From positions 1 to 60,141 of the forward strand of contig NZ_JABMCN010000002.1 of the NCBI RefSeq assembly GCF_013179515.1: 60,141 nt of DNA, given 5' to 3'. This DNA comes from Pseudomonas sp. CM27. GTDB taxonomy: Bacteria; Pseudomonadota; Gammaproteobacteria; Pseudomonadales; Pseudomonadaceae. Position 1 is the stretch's first letter. The number at the start of each line of letters is the position of its first letter. Of the stretch, positions 25,404 through 34,582 are shown in pieces. The position numbers and the translations under genes were made by a program. Below the pieces are notes generated by a model that was given only the letters and a program-made list of their open reading frames with translations, was not told where the DNA came from and did not search any database.

Positions 25404-28400
25404 GCCAGACCTATCGCCTCGCCAGCGGCGGCCGTGTCGACCGCAGCAAGGTCCTGAACTTCACCTTCAACGGCAAGACCTACCAGGGTTATGCCGGTGA
25501 CAGCCTGGCCGCCGCGTTGCTGGCCAACGGCGTCGACATCGTTGGCCGCAGCTTCAAGTACTCGCGTCCGCGCGGCATCATCGCCGCCGGTACCGAAGAG
25601 CCGAACGCGATCCTGCAGATCGGCTCCAGCGAAGCCACCCAGATCCCCAACGTGCGTGCCACCCAGCAGGCGCTGTACGCCGGTCTTGTAGCCACCAGCA
25701 CCAACGGCTGGCCGAACGTCAACAACGACGTCATGGGCATCCTTGGCAAGGTTGGTGGCAGCATGATGCCGCCGGGGTTCTACTACAAAACCTTCATGTA
25801 CCCGAAATCGTTCTGGATGACTTACGAGAAGTACATCCGCAAAGCCGCAGGCCTTGGCCGTGCGCCGCTGCAGAACGACCCGGACAGCTACGACTACATG
25901 AACCAGCACTGCGACGTGCTGATCGTCGGCGCCGGCCCTGCTGGCCTGGCTGCCGCACTGGCCGCCGCGCGCAGCGGTGCCCGGGTGATCCTGGCCGACG
26001 AGCAGGAAGAGTTTGGCGGTAGCCTGCTCGACTCCCGCGAAACCCTCGACGGCAAGCCTGCCGCCGACTGGGTCAGCGCCGTGGTCAAAGAGCTGGAAAG
26101 CCTGCCGGAAGTGACCCTGCTGCCACGTGCCACGGTCAACGGCTACCACGACCATAACTTCCTGACCATTCACGAGCGCCTCACCGACCACCTGGGCGAC
26201 CGCGCCCCGATCGGCCAGGTACGCCATCGCGTGCACCGTGTGCGTGCCAAGCGCGTGGTGCTGGCTGCCGGTGCCCACGAGCGCCCGCTGGTGTACGGCA
26301 ACAACGACGTGCCGGGCAACATGCTGGCGGGTGCCGTTTCCACCTACGTTCGCCGCTACGGCGTGGCCCCGGGCCGCAAGCTGGTGCTGTCGACCAACAA
26401 CGACCACGCCTACCGCGCCGCGCTGGACTGGCACGATGCCGGCCTGCAAGTGGTCGCTATTGCCGACGCCCGCCACAACCCGCGTGGCTCGCTGGTTGAA
26501 GAAGCGCGTGCGAAAGGCATCCGCATCCTCACCTCCAGCGCCGTGGTCGAGGCCAAGGGCAGCAAGCATGTGACCGGCGCCCGCGTGGCCGCCATCGACG
26601 TGCAGGCACACAAGGTCACCAGCCCAGGCGAAACCCTTGAGTGCGACCTGATCGCAACCTCCGGCGGCTACAGCCCGATCGTGCACCTGGCTTCGCACCT
26701 GGGCGGTCGCCCGGTATGGCGTGACGACATTCTTGGCTTCGTGCCGGGCGATGCGCCGCAGAAACGCGAGTGCGTGGGTGGCATCAACGGCGTCTACGCC
26801 TTGGGCGACGTAATTGCCGATGGTTTTGAAGGCGGCGCGCGCGCCGCCACCGAAGCCGGCTTCAAAGCCAGCGTCGGCACCCTGCCGAAAACCGTTGCGC
26901 GCAAGGAAGAGGCCACCGTGGCGCTGTTCCAGGTGCCGCACGACAAAGGCACCAAGGGGCCGAAGCAGTTCGTCGACCAGCAGAACGACGTGACCGCCGC
27001 CGGCATCGAGTTGGCCACCCGCGAAGGCTTCGAGTCGGTCGAGCACGTAAAACGCTACACCGCGCTGGGCTTCGGTACCGACCAGGGCAAACTGGGCAAC
27101 ATCAACGGCCTGGCCATTGCCGCCCGTTCGATCGGTATTACCATCCCGGAAATGGGCACCACCATGTTCCGCCCCAACTACACGCCGGTCACCTTCGGCG
27201 CGGTAGCGGGCCGCCACTGTGGTCACCTGTTCGAGCCCGTGCGTTTCACTGCCCTGCATGCCTGGCACGTGAAGAACGGTGCCGAGTTCGAAGACGTCGG
27301 CCAGTGGAAGCGCCCTTGGTACTTCCCGAAAGCCGGTGAAGACCTCAACACCGCGGTGGCCCGCGAGTGCAAGGCCGTGCGCGACAGCGTAGGCCTGCTG
27401 GACGCCTCGACCCTGGGCAAGATCGACATCCAGGGCCCGGATGCCCGCGAGTTCCTCAACCGCATCTACACCAACGCCTGGACCAAGCTCGACGTGGGCA
27501 AGGCCCGCTACGGCCTGATGTGCAAGGAAGACGGCATGGTCTTCGACGACGGCGTCACCGCCTGCGTCGGCGACAACCACTTCATCATGACCACCACCAC
27601 CGGCGGCGCTGCACGCGTGCTGCAGTGGATGGAGCTGTACCTGCAAACCGAATGGCCGGAGCTGAAGGTGTATTTCACCTCGGTCACCGACCACTGGGCC
27701 ACCATGACCCTGTCCGGCCCCAACAGCCGCAAGCTGCTCAGCGAGCTGACCGACATCGACATGGACAAGGAAGCCTTCCCGTTCATGACCTGGAAGGAAG
27801 GCAACGTCGCAGGCGTGCCGGCCCGTGTGTTCCGGATTTCGTTCACCGGTGAGCTGTCGTACGAAGTCAACGTGCAGGCCAACTACGCCATGGGCGTACT
27901 GGAAAAGATCGTCGAGGCAGGCAAGAAGTACAACCTGACCCCGTACGGCACCGAGACCATGCACGTACTGCGTGCCGAGAAGGGCTTCATCATCGTTGGT
28001 CAGGACACCGACGGTTCGATGAACCCGGACGACCTGAACATGAGCTGGTGCGTGGGCCGCAACAAGCCGTACTCGTGGATCGGCCTGCGTGGCATGAACC
28101 GCGAAGACTGCGTGCGCGAAAACCGCAAGCAGCTGGTCGGCCTGAAGCCGGTCGACCCGACCAAGTGGCTGCCGGAGGGCGCCCAGCTGGTCTTCGATCC
28201 GAAACAGCCGATCCCGATGGACATGGTTGGCCACGTCACCTCCAGCTACGCGCACAACTCCCTGGGCTATTCGTTTGCCATGGGTGTGGTCAAGGGCGGC
28301 CTCAAGCGCATGGGCGAGCGTGTCTACTCGCCACAGGCTGACGGCAGCGTGATCGAGGCCGAGATCGTGTCTTCGGTGTTCTTCGATCCGAAGGGTGAGC

Positions 28401-28414
28401 GGCAGAACGTTTGA
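25400..28414 (+). CDS. soxA: Sarcosine oxidase alpha subunit
   Basis: 1004 aa. An N-terminal ferredoxin-like segment (FNGKTYQGYAGDSLAAALLANG) leads into the NAD-binding domain (VLIVGAGPAGLAAALAAA), and the C-terminal ~380 residues are a T-protein/GcvT-type folate domain (LDASTLGKIDIQGPDAREFLNRIYTN; PYGTETMHVLRAEKGF). It channels the methyl group from sarcosine to THF as methylene-THF. Length and order match the bacterial alpha subunit. A REP pair follows before soxG, which sits 180 bp further on. Confidence 0.96.
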   Translation: MSQTYRLASGGRVDRSKVLNFTFNGKTYQGYAGDSLAAALLANGVDIVGRSFKYSRPRGIIAAGTEEPNAILQIGSSEATQIPNVRATQQALYAGLVATSTNGWPNVNNDVMGILGKVGGSMMPPGFYYKTFMYPKSFWMTYEKYIRKAAGLGRAPLQNDPDSYDYMNQHCDVLIVGAGPAGLAAALAAARSGARVILADEQEEFGGSLLDSRETLDGKPAADWVSAVVKELESLPEVTLLPRATVNGYHDHNFLTIHERLTDHLGDRAPIGQVRHRVHRVRAKRVVLAAGAHERPLVYGNNDVPGNMLAGAVSTYVRRYGVAPGRKLVLSTNNDHAYRAALDWHDAGLQVVAIADARHNPRGSLVEEARAKGIRILTSSAVVEAKGSKHVTGARVAAIDVQAHKVTSPGETLECDLIATSGGYSPIVHLASHLGGRPVWRDDILGFVPGDAPQKRECVGGINGVYALGDVIADGFEGGARAATEAGFKASVGTLPKTVARKEEATVALFQVPHDKGTKGPKQFVDQQNDVTAAGIELATREGFESVEHVKRYTALGFGTDQGKLGNINGLAIAARSIGITIPEMGTTMFRPNYTPVTFGAVAGRHCGHLFEPVRFTALHAWHVKNGAEFEDVGQWKRPWYFPKAGEDLNTAVARECKAVRDSVGLLDASTLGKIDIQGPDAREFLNRIYTNAWTKLDVGKARYGLMCKEDGMVFDDGVTACVGDNHFIMTTTTGGAARVLQWMELYLQTEWPELKVYFTSVTDHWATMTLSGPNSRKLLSELTDIDMDKEAFPFMTWKEGNVAGVPARVFRISFTGELSYEVNVQANYAMGVLEKIVEAGKKYNLTPYGTETMHVLRAEKGFIIVGQDTDGSMNPDDLNMSWCVGRNKPYSWIGLRGMNREDCVRENRKQLVGLKPVDPTKWLPEGAQLVFDPKQPIPMDMVGHVTSSYAHNSLGYSFAMGVVKGGLKRMGERVYSPQADGSVIEAEIVSSVFFDPKGERQNV

Positions 28415-28444
28415 CTCCGGGCCCTGTGGGGGCAGGCCAGGCCC

Positions 28445-28528
28445 AATCGCCGGCAAGCCAGCGCCCACAGGATCGATGCAATTTTGAAGGTTGGTGAGGT
28501 CCCTGTGGGAGCTGGCTTGCCGGCGATG
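28445..28528. repeat. REP pair between soxA and soxG
   Basis: Arms AATCGCCGGCAAGCCAGC and GCTGGCTTGCCGGCGATG (left arm with GCGCCC instead of GCTCCC) in the only long gap of the sox operon. It may lower soxG yield or protect the soxA message. Confidence 0.9.
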
Positions 28529-28593
28529 AGGCCGGTAGCCCCAACACAAAAGCGGCGTCGCATCGACGAACAAGAATTCAAGGCAGGTAAGAA

Positions 28594-29226
28594 ATGAGCG
28601 CTATCAACGTCTACCAGCAAAACCCCGGCGCCGAGGCCAAGGCCCAGTCGCCACTGCACCATGCCGACCTGGCCAGCCTGGTTGGCAAAGGCCGCAAGAA
28701 CGCAGGCGTGACCCTGCGTGAGAAGAAATTCCTCGGCCACCTGACCATCCGTGGCGACGGCCACAACCCGGAATTCGCCGCAGGCGTGCACAAGGCCCTG
28801 GGCCTGGAGTTGCCTGTGGCCCTGACCGTGGTTGCCAGCGGCGACACCTCGCTGCAATGGGTCGGCCCCGACGAGTGGCTGCTGATCGTGCCTGGCGGCC
28901 AGGAACTGGCCGTCGAGCAAAAGCTGCGCGCGGCCCTGGAAGGCCAGCACATCCAGGTGGTCAACGTCAGCGGCGGGCAAAGCCTGCTGGAACTGCGCGG
29001 CCCGAACGTGCGTGAAGTGCTGATGAAGTCCACCAGCTATGATGTTCATCCGAACAACTTCCCGGTGGGCAAGGCTGTCGGCACCGTGTTCGCCAAGTCG
29101 CAGCTGGTGATCCGCCGCACCGCCGAAGACACCTGGGAGCTGGTGATTCGCCGCAGCTTCGCCGACTACTGGTGGCTGTGGCTGCAGGACGCTTCGGCCG
29201 AATACGGCCTGAGCATCGAAGCTTAA
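28594..29226 (+). CDS. soxG: Sarcosine oxidase gamma subunit
   Basis: 210 aa. SoxG-family segments LREKKFLGHLTIRGDG, WVGPDEWLLIVPGG and the C-terminal FADYWWLWLQDASAEYGL are clear. The fold resembles part of the GcvT domain, and the subunit completes the alpha-beta-gamma-delta tetramer. ATG at 28594 has GGCAGGTAAG upstream. It is followed 10 bp later by purU. Confidence 0.94.
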   Translation: MSAINVYQQNPGAEAKAQSPLHHADLASLVGKGRKNAGVTLREKKFLGHLTIRGDGHNPEFAAGVHKALGLELPVALTVVASGDTSLQWVGPDEWLLIVPGGQELAVEQKLRAALEGQHIQVVNVSGGQSLLELRGPNVREVLMKSTSYDVHPNNFPVGKAVGTVFAKSQLVIRRTAEDTWELVIRRSFADYWWLWLQDASAEYGLSIEA

Positions 29227-29236
29227 GGAGAAGAAC

Positions 29237-30094
29237 ATGAGTCGGGCACCGGATACCTGGATTCTCACCGCCGACTGCCCGAGCATGCTCGGCACCGTCG
29301 ACGTGGTGACGCGTTACCTCTTCGAGCAGCGCTGCTACGTGACGGAGCACCACTCCTTCGATGACCGGCTGTCGGGGCGCTTCTTCATTCGCGTGGAGTT
29401 CCGCCAGCCGGACGATTTCGACGAGGTCGGCTTCCGCGCCGGCCTGGCCGAGCGCAGCGGTGCGTTCGGCATGGCCTTCGAGCTGACGGCGCCCAAGCAC
29501 CGCCCCAAGGTGGTGATCATGGTGTCCAAGGCTGACCATTGCCTTAACGACTTGCTGTATCGCCAGCGCATTGGCCAGCTGAGCATGGACGTGGTGGCAG
29601 TGGTGTCCAACCACCCCGACCTCGAGCCCTTGGCGCAGTGGCACAAGATTCCCTACTACCACTTCGCCCTCGATCCCAAGGACAAGCCTGCGCAGGAGCG
29701 CAAGGTGATCCAGGTGATCGAAGAAACCGGGGCCGAGCTGGTCGTGCTTGCCCGTTACATGCAGGTGCTGTCGCCGGAGCTGTGCCGGCGCCTGGATGGC
29801 TGGGCGATCAACATCCACCACTCGTTGTTGCCGGGGTTCAAGGGCGCCAAGCCTTATCACCAGGCGTACAACAAGGGCGTGAAGATGGTTGGCGCCACGG
29901 CGCACTACATCAATAACGACCTGGACGAAGGGCCGATCATTGCCCAGGGCGTCGAAGTGGTGGACCACAGCCATTACCCGGAAGACCTGATTGCCAAAGG
30001 GCGTGATATCGAATGCCTGACCCTGGCGCGGGCTGTGGGTTATCACATCGAGCGGCGAGTGTTCCTTAACGCCAATCGGACTGTAGTTCTGTAA
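29237..30094 (+). CDS. purU: Formyltetrahydrofolate deformylase
   Basis: 285 aa. An N-terminal ACT domain (WILTADCPSMLGTVDVVTRYL) precedes a formyltransferase-like domain with the catalytic region IHHSLLPGFKGAKPYHQAY and the DEGPII loop. PurU hydrolyses 10-formyl-THF to formate and THF, which would recycle THF loaded by sarcosine oxidase. It is in the sox operon; ATG at 29237 follows AAGGAGAAGAAC. A REP pair separates it from fdhA. Confidence 0.95.
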   Translation: MSRAPDTWILTADCPSMLGTVDVVTRYLFEQRCYVTEHHSFDDRLSGRFFIRVEFRQPDDFDEVGFRAGLAERSGAFGMAFELTAPKHRPKVVIMVSKADHCLNDLLYRQRIGQLSMDVVAVVSNHPDLEPLAQWHKIPYYHFALDPKDKPAQERKVIQVIEETGAELVVLARYMQVLSPELCRRLDGWAINIHHSLLPGFKGAKPYHQAYNKGVKMVGATAHYINNDLDEGPIIAQGVEVVDHSHYPEDLIAKGRDIECLTLARAVGYHIERRVFLNANRTVVL

Positions 30095-30400
30095 TAACCT
30101 GCACCGGCCTCTTCGCGGGTGAACCCGCTCCCACAAGTACTTCGCCAGCCTTGAAGCTTGCGCCGAACCTGTGGGAGCGGGTTCACCCGCGAAAAGGCCA
30201 GAACAGGTAACCACCTCTGTTACATCCCCCATGTCCTTCAACGACAAGCCTGCCGCTAAAAGGCATCTCCCTGTCGCTCCCAGTCAGTGCATCCGGCCGC
30301 ATCAGGCCCACAATCCCCTCATTCCAGAAACACATGCCGCCCATGGATGGCGGCGCGTTCCACCACCGCTGCATCAATAAAAATCAAGCGAGGTAAGAGC
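30095..30400. other. Intergenic region purU-fdhA
   Basis: About 306 bp: a REP pair at 30106-30199, then about 200 bp with no gene or strong hairpin. The A-rich stretch before fdhA (CATCAATAAAAATCAAG, 30372-30388) leads into the RBS GAGGTAAGAG. A separate fdhA promoter is possible but not clearly seen. Confidence 0.5.
30106..30199. repeat. REP pair, GGGTGAACCCGCTCCCACA family
   Basis: GGCCTCTTCGCGGGTGAACC and GGTTCACCCGCGAAAAGGCC are inverted, with GCTCCCACAAG and CTGTGGGAGC inside, between purU and fdhA. Confidence 0.92.
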
Positions 30401-31600
30401 ATGTCTGGCAATCGTGGAGTGGTGTATCTCGGCGCTGGCAAGGTCGAAGTACAGAAGATCGACTACCCGAAAATGCAGGACCCGCGCGGCAAGAAGATCG
30501 AGCACGGCGTGATCTTGAAGGTGGTCTCCACCAATATCTGCGGCTCCGACCAGCACATGGTCCGCGGCCGCACCACTGCCCAGACCGGCCTGGTGCTGGG
30601 CCATGAAATCACCGGTGAGATCATCGAGAAAGGCAGCGACGTCGAGCGCATGCAGATCGGCGACCTGGTCTCGGTACCCTTCAACGTCGCCTGCGGCCGT
30701 TGCCGCTCCTGCAAAGAGATGCACACCGGTGTCTGCCTCACCGTCAACCCGGCCCGCGCTGGCGGCGCCTACGGCTACGTCGACATGGGCGACTGGACCG
30801 GCGGCCAGGCCGAGTACGTGCTGGTGCCGTATGCCGACTTCAACCTGCTGAAACTGCCAGACCGCGACAAGGCCATGGAAAAGATCCGTGACCTGACCTG
30901 CCTGTCCGACATCCTGCCAACCGGCTACCACGGCGCCGTCACTGCCGGCGTAGGCCCAGGCAGCACCGTCTACGTTGCCGGCGCCGGCCCGGTCGGCCTG
31001 GCCGCCGCTGCCTCCGCGCGCCTGCTGGGCGCCGCCTGCGTGATCGTCGGTGACCTCAACCCACTGCGCCTGGCCCACGCCAAGTCGCAGGGTTTCGAAG
31101 TGGTCGACCTGTCCAAGGACACCCCGCTGCACGAGCAGATCGTCGACATCCTCGGCGAGCCGGAAGTGGACTGCGCCGTTGACGCTGTAGGCTTCGAGGC
31201 CCGTGGCCATGGCCATGAAGGTGCCAAGCATGAAGCCCCGGCCACCGTGTTGAACTCGCTGATGCAGGTTACCCGCGTTGCCGGCAACATCGGTATCCCG
31301 GGCCTGTACGTGACCGAAGACCCGGGTGCGGTGGATGCCGCCGCCAAAATCGGCGCACTGAGCATCCGCTTCGGCCTGGGCTGGGCCAAGTCGCACAGCT
31401 TCCATACCGGGCAGACGCCTACCATGAAGTACAACCGCCAGCTGATGCAGGCGATCATGTGGGACCGTATCAACATTGCCGAAGTGGTGGGTGTGCAGGT
31501 GATCAACCTGGATCAGGCGCCGGAAGGGTATGGCGAGTTTGATGCAGGGGTGCCGAAGAAGTTTGTGATTGACCCGCACAAGATGTGGGGTGCTGCGTAA
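30401..31600 (+). CDS. fdhA: Glutathione-independent formaldehyde dehydrogenase
   Basis: 399 aa zinc-containing medium-chain dehydrogenase. Catalytic zinc ligands are C47 (NICGSDQH) and H68 (GHEITGE); structural zinc ligands are C98, C101, C104 and C112 (ACGRCRSCKEMHTGVC). The Rossmann motif is VAGAGPVGLAAAASARLLGA. This is the P. putida-type enzyme that carries bound NAD and dismutates formaldehyde. It removes formaldehyde released by GbcAB and DgcAB. The ATG at 30401 has GAGGTAAGAG upstream; the longer frame from 30287 is rejected. A terminator follows 18 bp after the stop. Confidence 0.96.
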   Translation: MSGNRGVVYLGAGKVEVQKIDYPKMQDPRGKKIEHGVILKVVSTNICGSDQHMVRGRTTAQTGLVLGHEITGEIIEKGSDVERMQIGDLVSVPFNVACGRCRSCKEMHTGVCLTVNPARAGGAYGYVDMGDWTGGQAEYVLVPYADFNLLKLPDRDKAMEKIRDLTCLSDILPTGYHGAVTAGVGPGSTVYVAGAGPVGLAAAASARLLGAACVIVGDLNPLRLAHAKSQGFEVVDLSKDTPLHEQIVDILGEPEVDCAVDAVGFEARGHGHEGAKHEAPATVLNSLMQVTRVAGNIGIPGLYVTEDPGAVDAAAKIGALSIRFGLGWAKSHSFHTGQTPTMKYNRQLMQAIMWDRINIAEVVGVQVINLDQAPEGYGEFDAGVPKKFVIDPHKMWGAA

Positions 31601-31618
31601 CAAGCATCGCGTAAGTAG

Positions 31619-31641
31619 AGCCCCTCAAAAGAGGGGCTTTT
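31619..31641 (+). terminator. Intrinsic terminator of the glyA-sox-fdhA operon
   Basis: Perfect stem AGCCCCTC / GAGGGGCT with AAAA loop, followed by TTT, 18 bp after the fdhA stop. Confidence 0.9.
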
Positions 31642-31773
31642 CACGACGGTAACATTGGTTTCGGTGCCTATACGACCAGTTGCAGGAGCATGTAAGAAGG
31701 CCTGTTGGCGACAGGTGCAGCATAGATATTTATTCTGAGGGGGCGTGGTTTTATGAATTTAGGGCTAACGCGT

Positions 31774-32688
31774 CTAGTCAACGAAATTCCAACCCTGCTT
31801 CTCCCGCTTCTGCTTTTTGCTGACTCCAATCGTAGGGCCTGTAGGTTTATTACGGTCAAATTTTTTCATTTCTTTCATTGCGGCTATCGCTTTCCTGTTA
31901 TCTATTTCTACACGGATAATGTTGATCGTTTCATTGATGGTGGTCAATGTTTGGGTGTCTTGAGTGAGAAGTTTGATTTTGTGTTTTAGCGCGTAGTTAG
32001 TTGTATTTTTGCTGATCGCTTGAACCGCAGGCAGTCTTTGTTTTTCAAGGATTAATTGATTTGCCATAGCGTTAAGATCGGATATGGATCGGGCGCTCTC
32101 AATTTGCTCTGTATTTGGGATGGTTATTTCTCTTAGAGTTTTATTGAGCTTGTCAGTTGCGCTTTGGAATGATTCGATCTTGGCTCGTAGTTTTACTATT
32201 CTGTTTCTGAAAGTATTTGCAAACCATTTTAAAGGGCTGTGCCCTGACGGGTCGATTGCATTAATCGGATCATTGGCGCAGTAGGCGTAGGGATTAAACC
32301 CTCCGGCGCCGAAAGGGCTTATATTGTCGGGGGATAAAAAGCGCATCAGCGTCGGGCTAAACCCCCGATGGTAACCCGTGCCAAGTAGATAGAATTGTGA
32401 TAATGTTTCCAAGTGCTCGCTATTGAAGCCTAGTAAAATTTCCAGCGCCGACAGGTCTTTTGAGTGGCCATAGGCTGTATAAGTCAGTCTGTTCTCATTT
32501 GAGTTTCCAAAGAGTGATATAGAGCCTTTATCGTCTGTTGCGAGCAATTCTGTTTTATTTATAGCAGTGTTGCGACGTTCTGCAACGGCCGTGCCAGCAG
32601 CCCAGCAAATTGTTCGTTGACTAGCGTTCTTCTGCACCCTCGCGAGTTTTTCATTCAGGTAGAAGTACTGAGTGCCGTTCGTCTTCAT
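31774..32688 (-). CDS. Orphan RHS-core protein with basic coiled-coil tail
   Basis: 304 aa. The RHS core spans about residues 1-150: TQYFYLNEKLARVQKN, LLATDDKGSISLF, YTAYGHSKDLSALEILLGF, RFLSPDNISPFGAGGFNPYAYC and NDPINAIDPSGH. The tail (151-304) is charged and helical (LRAKIESFQSATDKLNKTLRE, IINIIRVEI-type repeats) and ends very basic (KFDRNKP, KKQKREKQG). The coding sequence is visibly AT-richer than its neighbours and uses AT-ending codons, a sign of transfer. I chose the ATG at 32686-32688 over the frame start at 32712 because AGGAGA lies upstream. No known toxin motif and no adjacent immunity gene were recognised. Confidence 0.8.
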   Translation of the reverse strand: MKTNGTQYFYLNEKLARVQKNASQRTICWAAGTAVAERRNTAINKTELLATDDKGSISLFGNSNENRLTYTAYGHSKDLSALEILLGFNSEHLETLSQFYLLGTGYHRGFSPTLMRFLSPDNISPFGAGGFNPYAYCANDPINAIDPSGHSPLKWFANTFRNRIVKLRAKIESFQSATDKLNKTLREITIPNTEQIESARSISDLNAMANQLILEKQRLPAVQAISKNTTNYALKHKIKLLTQDTQTLTTINETINIIRVEIDNRKAIAAMKEMKKFDRNKPTGPTIGVSKKQKREKQGWNFVD

Positions 32689-32764
32689 CGTCGGTGTCTC
32701 CTGGTATGGCAATGAAATTGGTAAGAGCTTCTCCGGGATATTGATGAAGAGAGGTCTGTAAGGC

Positions 32765-32786
32765 TACTGGTAAAAATGATAGTTAT
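32765..32786 (-). promoter_or_regulatory. Shared upstream element of orphan RHS genes, copy 2
   Basis: On the minus strand CTATCATTTTTACCAGTAGC, 76 bp before the start of the 31774-32688 gene. It differs from the copy at 34529-34550 at three of 22 positions and matches the core of the copy at 11979-11999. Confidence 0.6.
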
Positions 32787-32912
32787 TTACCATGTTTTCA
32801 GCGGACGTAACCGATTCTGCGTATCCCGATGCATGGTGTGGAACAAAATCCCAGCCCATCACTCAAATCCCTCGTTTCCCAAGGCCATCCCGGCCCACGA
32901 GGTTCCCTCCCG

Positions 32913-33488
32913 ATGAAAGCATTTACTCTGGCAACCCTTATGACCCTGGCCGCGAGCCCGGTGTTCGCCTTCAACCTCAGCGACGCCGCCAACGCCGTAT
33001 CCGCCATGCAGAACCAGAAGCAGCAAGGCCAGGTGCAGGCGCCCGAAGCTCAGGCGAATTTGCTCAATACGTTGGGCAGCGAATTGAAGATCACCCCCGA
33101 ACAGGCCGTTGGCGGGGCGGGGGCGATGTTGGGGTTGGCGCGTAACAATCTCAGCAGTGACGACTATGGCCAGCTAACCAAGGCGGTGCCGGGGCTGGAC
33201 CTGCTTGCAGGGGCCAATGCCTTAGGCGGGCTGAGCGGGTTGGGTGAAATGCTCGGAAAGAACAGTGAGAGCCAGTCGGCGTTGAGCAATGCGCTGGGCA
33301 ACAATGTGGAGAACCGCAGCGACCTGGACAGTGCGTTCAAGGCGCTGGGGATGGATACCGGGATGATCGGGCAGTTTGCGCCGTTGCTGCTGCAGTACCT
33401 TGGGCAGCAGGGGATTGCCGGGTCGTTGTTGCAGAATCTGGGGAGTTTGTGGACTGCTCCCGCTCCGTTAGGTCAGCCATCGGTGTGA
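32913..33488 (+). CDS. Secreted DUF2780-type protein
   Basis: 191 aa. Signal peptide MKAFTLATLMTLAASPVFA is followed by Gln/Asn-rich and Leu/Gly-rich repeats (LSDAANAVSAMQNQKQQ, LTKAVPGLDLLAGANALGGLSGLGEMLG, LLLQYLGQQGIAGSLLQNLGSLW), the pattern of the DUF2780 family (VcgC/VcgE-like). The start at 32913 gives a proper signal peptide; the longer frame from 32829 does not. It is probably periplasmic. It lies between two orphan RHS genes on the opposite strand. GC-rich composition suggests it is native while the RHS genes around it are not. Confidence 0.8.
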   Translation: MKAFTLATLMTLAASPVFAFNLSDAANAVSAMQNQKQQGQVQAPEAQANLLNTLGSELKITPEQAVGGAGAMLGLARNNLSSDDYGQLTKAVPGLDLLAGANALGGLSGLGEMLGKNSESQSALSNALGNNVENRSDLDSAFKALGMDTGMIGQFAPLLLQYLGQQGIAGSLLQNLGSLWTAPAPLGQPSV

Positions 33489-33546
33489 TTGACTATTTGG
33501 CAACTACCCCTCCTTGAACGAAGCGATTGAACCTCACCTGTTTGGA

Positions 33547-33576
33547 GCCCGTTTGAGAATAGGGCTTCAAGCGGGC
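33547..33576. terminator. Bidirectional hairpin between DUF2780 gene and RHS gene
   Basis: GCCCGTTTGA pairs with TCAAGCGGGC (one G-U/mismatch), followed on the plus strand by GAATTATTTA. It lies between convergent stops at 33488 and 33584. Confidence 0.65.
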
Positions 33577-33583
33577 GAATTAT

Positions 33584-34468
33584 TTAATTCTGAGTACTGC
33601 GTGTTTGGCTGTTAAGTTCTTTTGGAGTTGGCTGTTTGGTGCTGATGAACGTTTCTTTGCCTTTCGAAAGCCTATAAACCAAGCCGGCGTCTAGTGATGC
33701 CATATGCGAAGCTCTTTCCTCCTCTGCGATTTTTAAATTGGTTGTGATTTTCATAGATAGTGATGAGTCTTTCTGTTCTATGGCTGTTTTAAGTTCTGAG
33801 TGCAGGCTTTTTATATGATTATTGTATCGAGTCGTCATGTTGTTGTATTGTTGTAAGCTCATTGAGCCGTCGCTTATGGAAGCAGGTTGGTTGCTTTGCG
33901 TCGTACGCATCGAAAATTGTTCTCCGAACACTGCTGGTAGCAAATTGGGGCTGGATCCGCTTCGGTTAGTCTGAGGGGGCAAGTTAAGTTTTGATGCTGA
34001 TGAGCCAGGTTGAGTTGCGCGAGAACTATTCGGCATATGCCCACTAGGGTCACTATTATTGATAGGGTCGCCGTCACAATAACAATAAGGGTTCAATACA
34101 CCCCCGAATGGGCTAAAACTATCGGGGGATCGGAACCGCATCAGAGATGCGCTGTAGTCTCGATACCCGTTCCCTAGCAGATATCCTTCAATAGGCTGCT
34201 CGAACCACTCGCCGGTGTAAGCAATCGTCGACTTGGCTTGCGCAGAAAAACGATATCCATAAGGTGTATAGCTAGGGGCACTACCAACGTTCATCCCGTA
34301 GGTTGAATCCTGAACATCGCAGATCAGTGGAACGCCCTGCCGGTCATGTAACAAGGCAAGTGGTTGGCGCTTATTGCGCAAGATGCGTTCGATTCGATTT
34401 CCGACCAATACGAGAGAGAGGTAAGAGCCCTGATAGAACCGAAGAGTTCTTGAATTGAAGTGCGCCAT
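33584..34468 (-). CDS. Orphan RHS-core protein with Ser/Asn-rich helical tail
   Basis: 294 aa. RHS core at about residues 1-146: RTLRFYQGSYLSLVLVG, LALLHDRQGVPLICDV, YTPYGYRFSAQ, YLLGNGYRDYSASLMRF, FSPFGGVLNPYCYC and GDPINNSDPSGH. The tail (147-294) is low-complexity Ser/Asn/Gln, then helical (HIKSLHSELKTAIEQKDSS, NLKIAEEERASHMASLDAG), and does not resemble the other tails. I take ATG at 34466-34468, with AGGGAC about 10 bases upstream, over the GTG at 34474. AT-rich codon use again contrasts with flanking genes. No immunity-like partner recognised. Confidence 0.8.
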   Translation of the reverse strand: MAHFNSRTLRFYQGSYLSLVLVGNRIERILRNKRQPLALLHDRQGVPLICDVQDSTYGMNVGSAPSYTPYGYRFSAQAKSTIAYTGEWFEQPIEGYLLGNGYRDYSASLMRFRSPDSFSPFGGVLNPYCYCDGDPINNSDPSGHMPNSSRATQPGSSASKLNLPPQTNRSGSSPNLLPAVFGEQFSMRTTQSNQPASISDGSMSLQQYNNMTTRYNNHIKSLHSELKTAIEQKDSSLSMKITTNLKIAEEERASHMASLDAGLVYRLSKGKETFISTKQPTPKELNSQTRSTQN

Positions 34469-34528
34469 TTGCACAGTCCCTACAGGCCAATCTGGTCTTT
34501 AGCTTGAGGCTGTGTCCAAGTAGAGGCA

Positions 34529-34550
34529 ACTGGCAGAAATGATAGGGCTT
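34529..34550 (-). promoter_or_regulatory. Shared upstream element of orphan RHS genes, copy 3
   Basis: On the minus strand CTATCATTTCTGCCAGTTGC, 60 bp before the start of the 33584-34468 gene. Same order and near-same distance to the start codon as copies 1 and 2. Confidence 0.6.
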
Positions 34551-34558
34551 TTCAGCAG

Positions 34559-34576
34559 ATGGCCGTCCGTGGCCAT
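34559..34576 (-). terminator. Hairpin after the permease gene
   Basis: ATGGCC / GGCCAT stem with a six-base loop, seven bases beyond the permease stop. A short T-run (CTGCTGAAAAG on the minus strand) is poor, so it is a weak terminator. Confidence 0.45.
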
Positions 34577-34582
34577 TTAGAT

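Noticed and set aside
31619..31641. The fdhA terminator stem considered as a REP or attachment site
   Set aside because: It has a four-base loop and T-run and no second copy in the window, so it is a plain intrinsic terminator.
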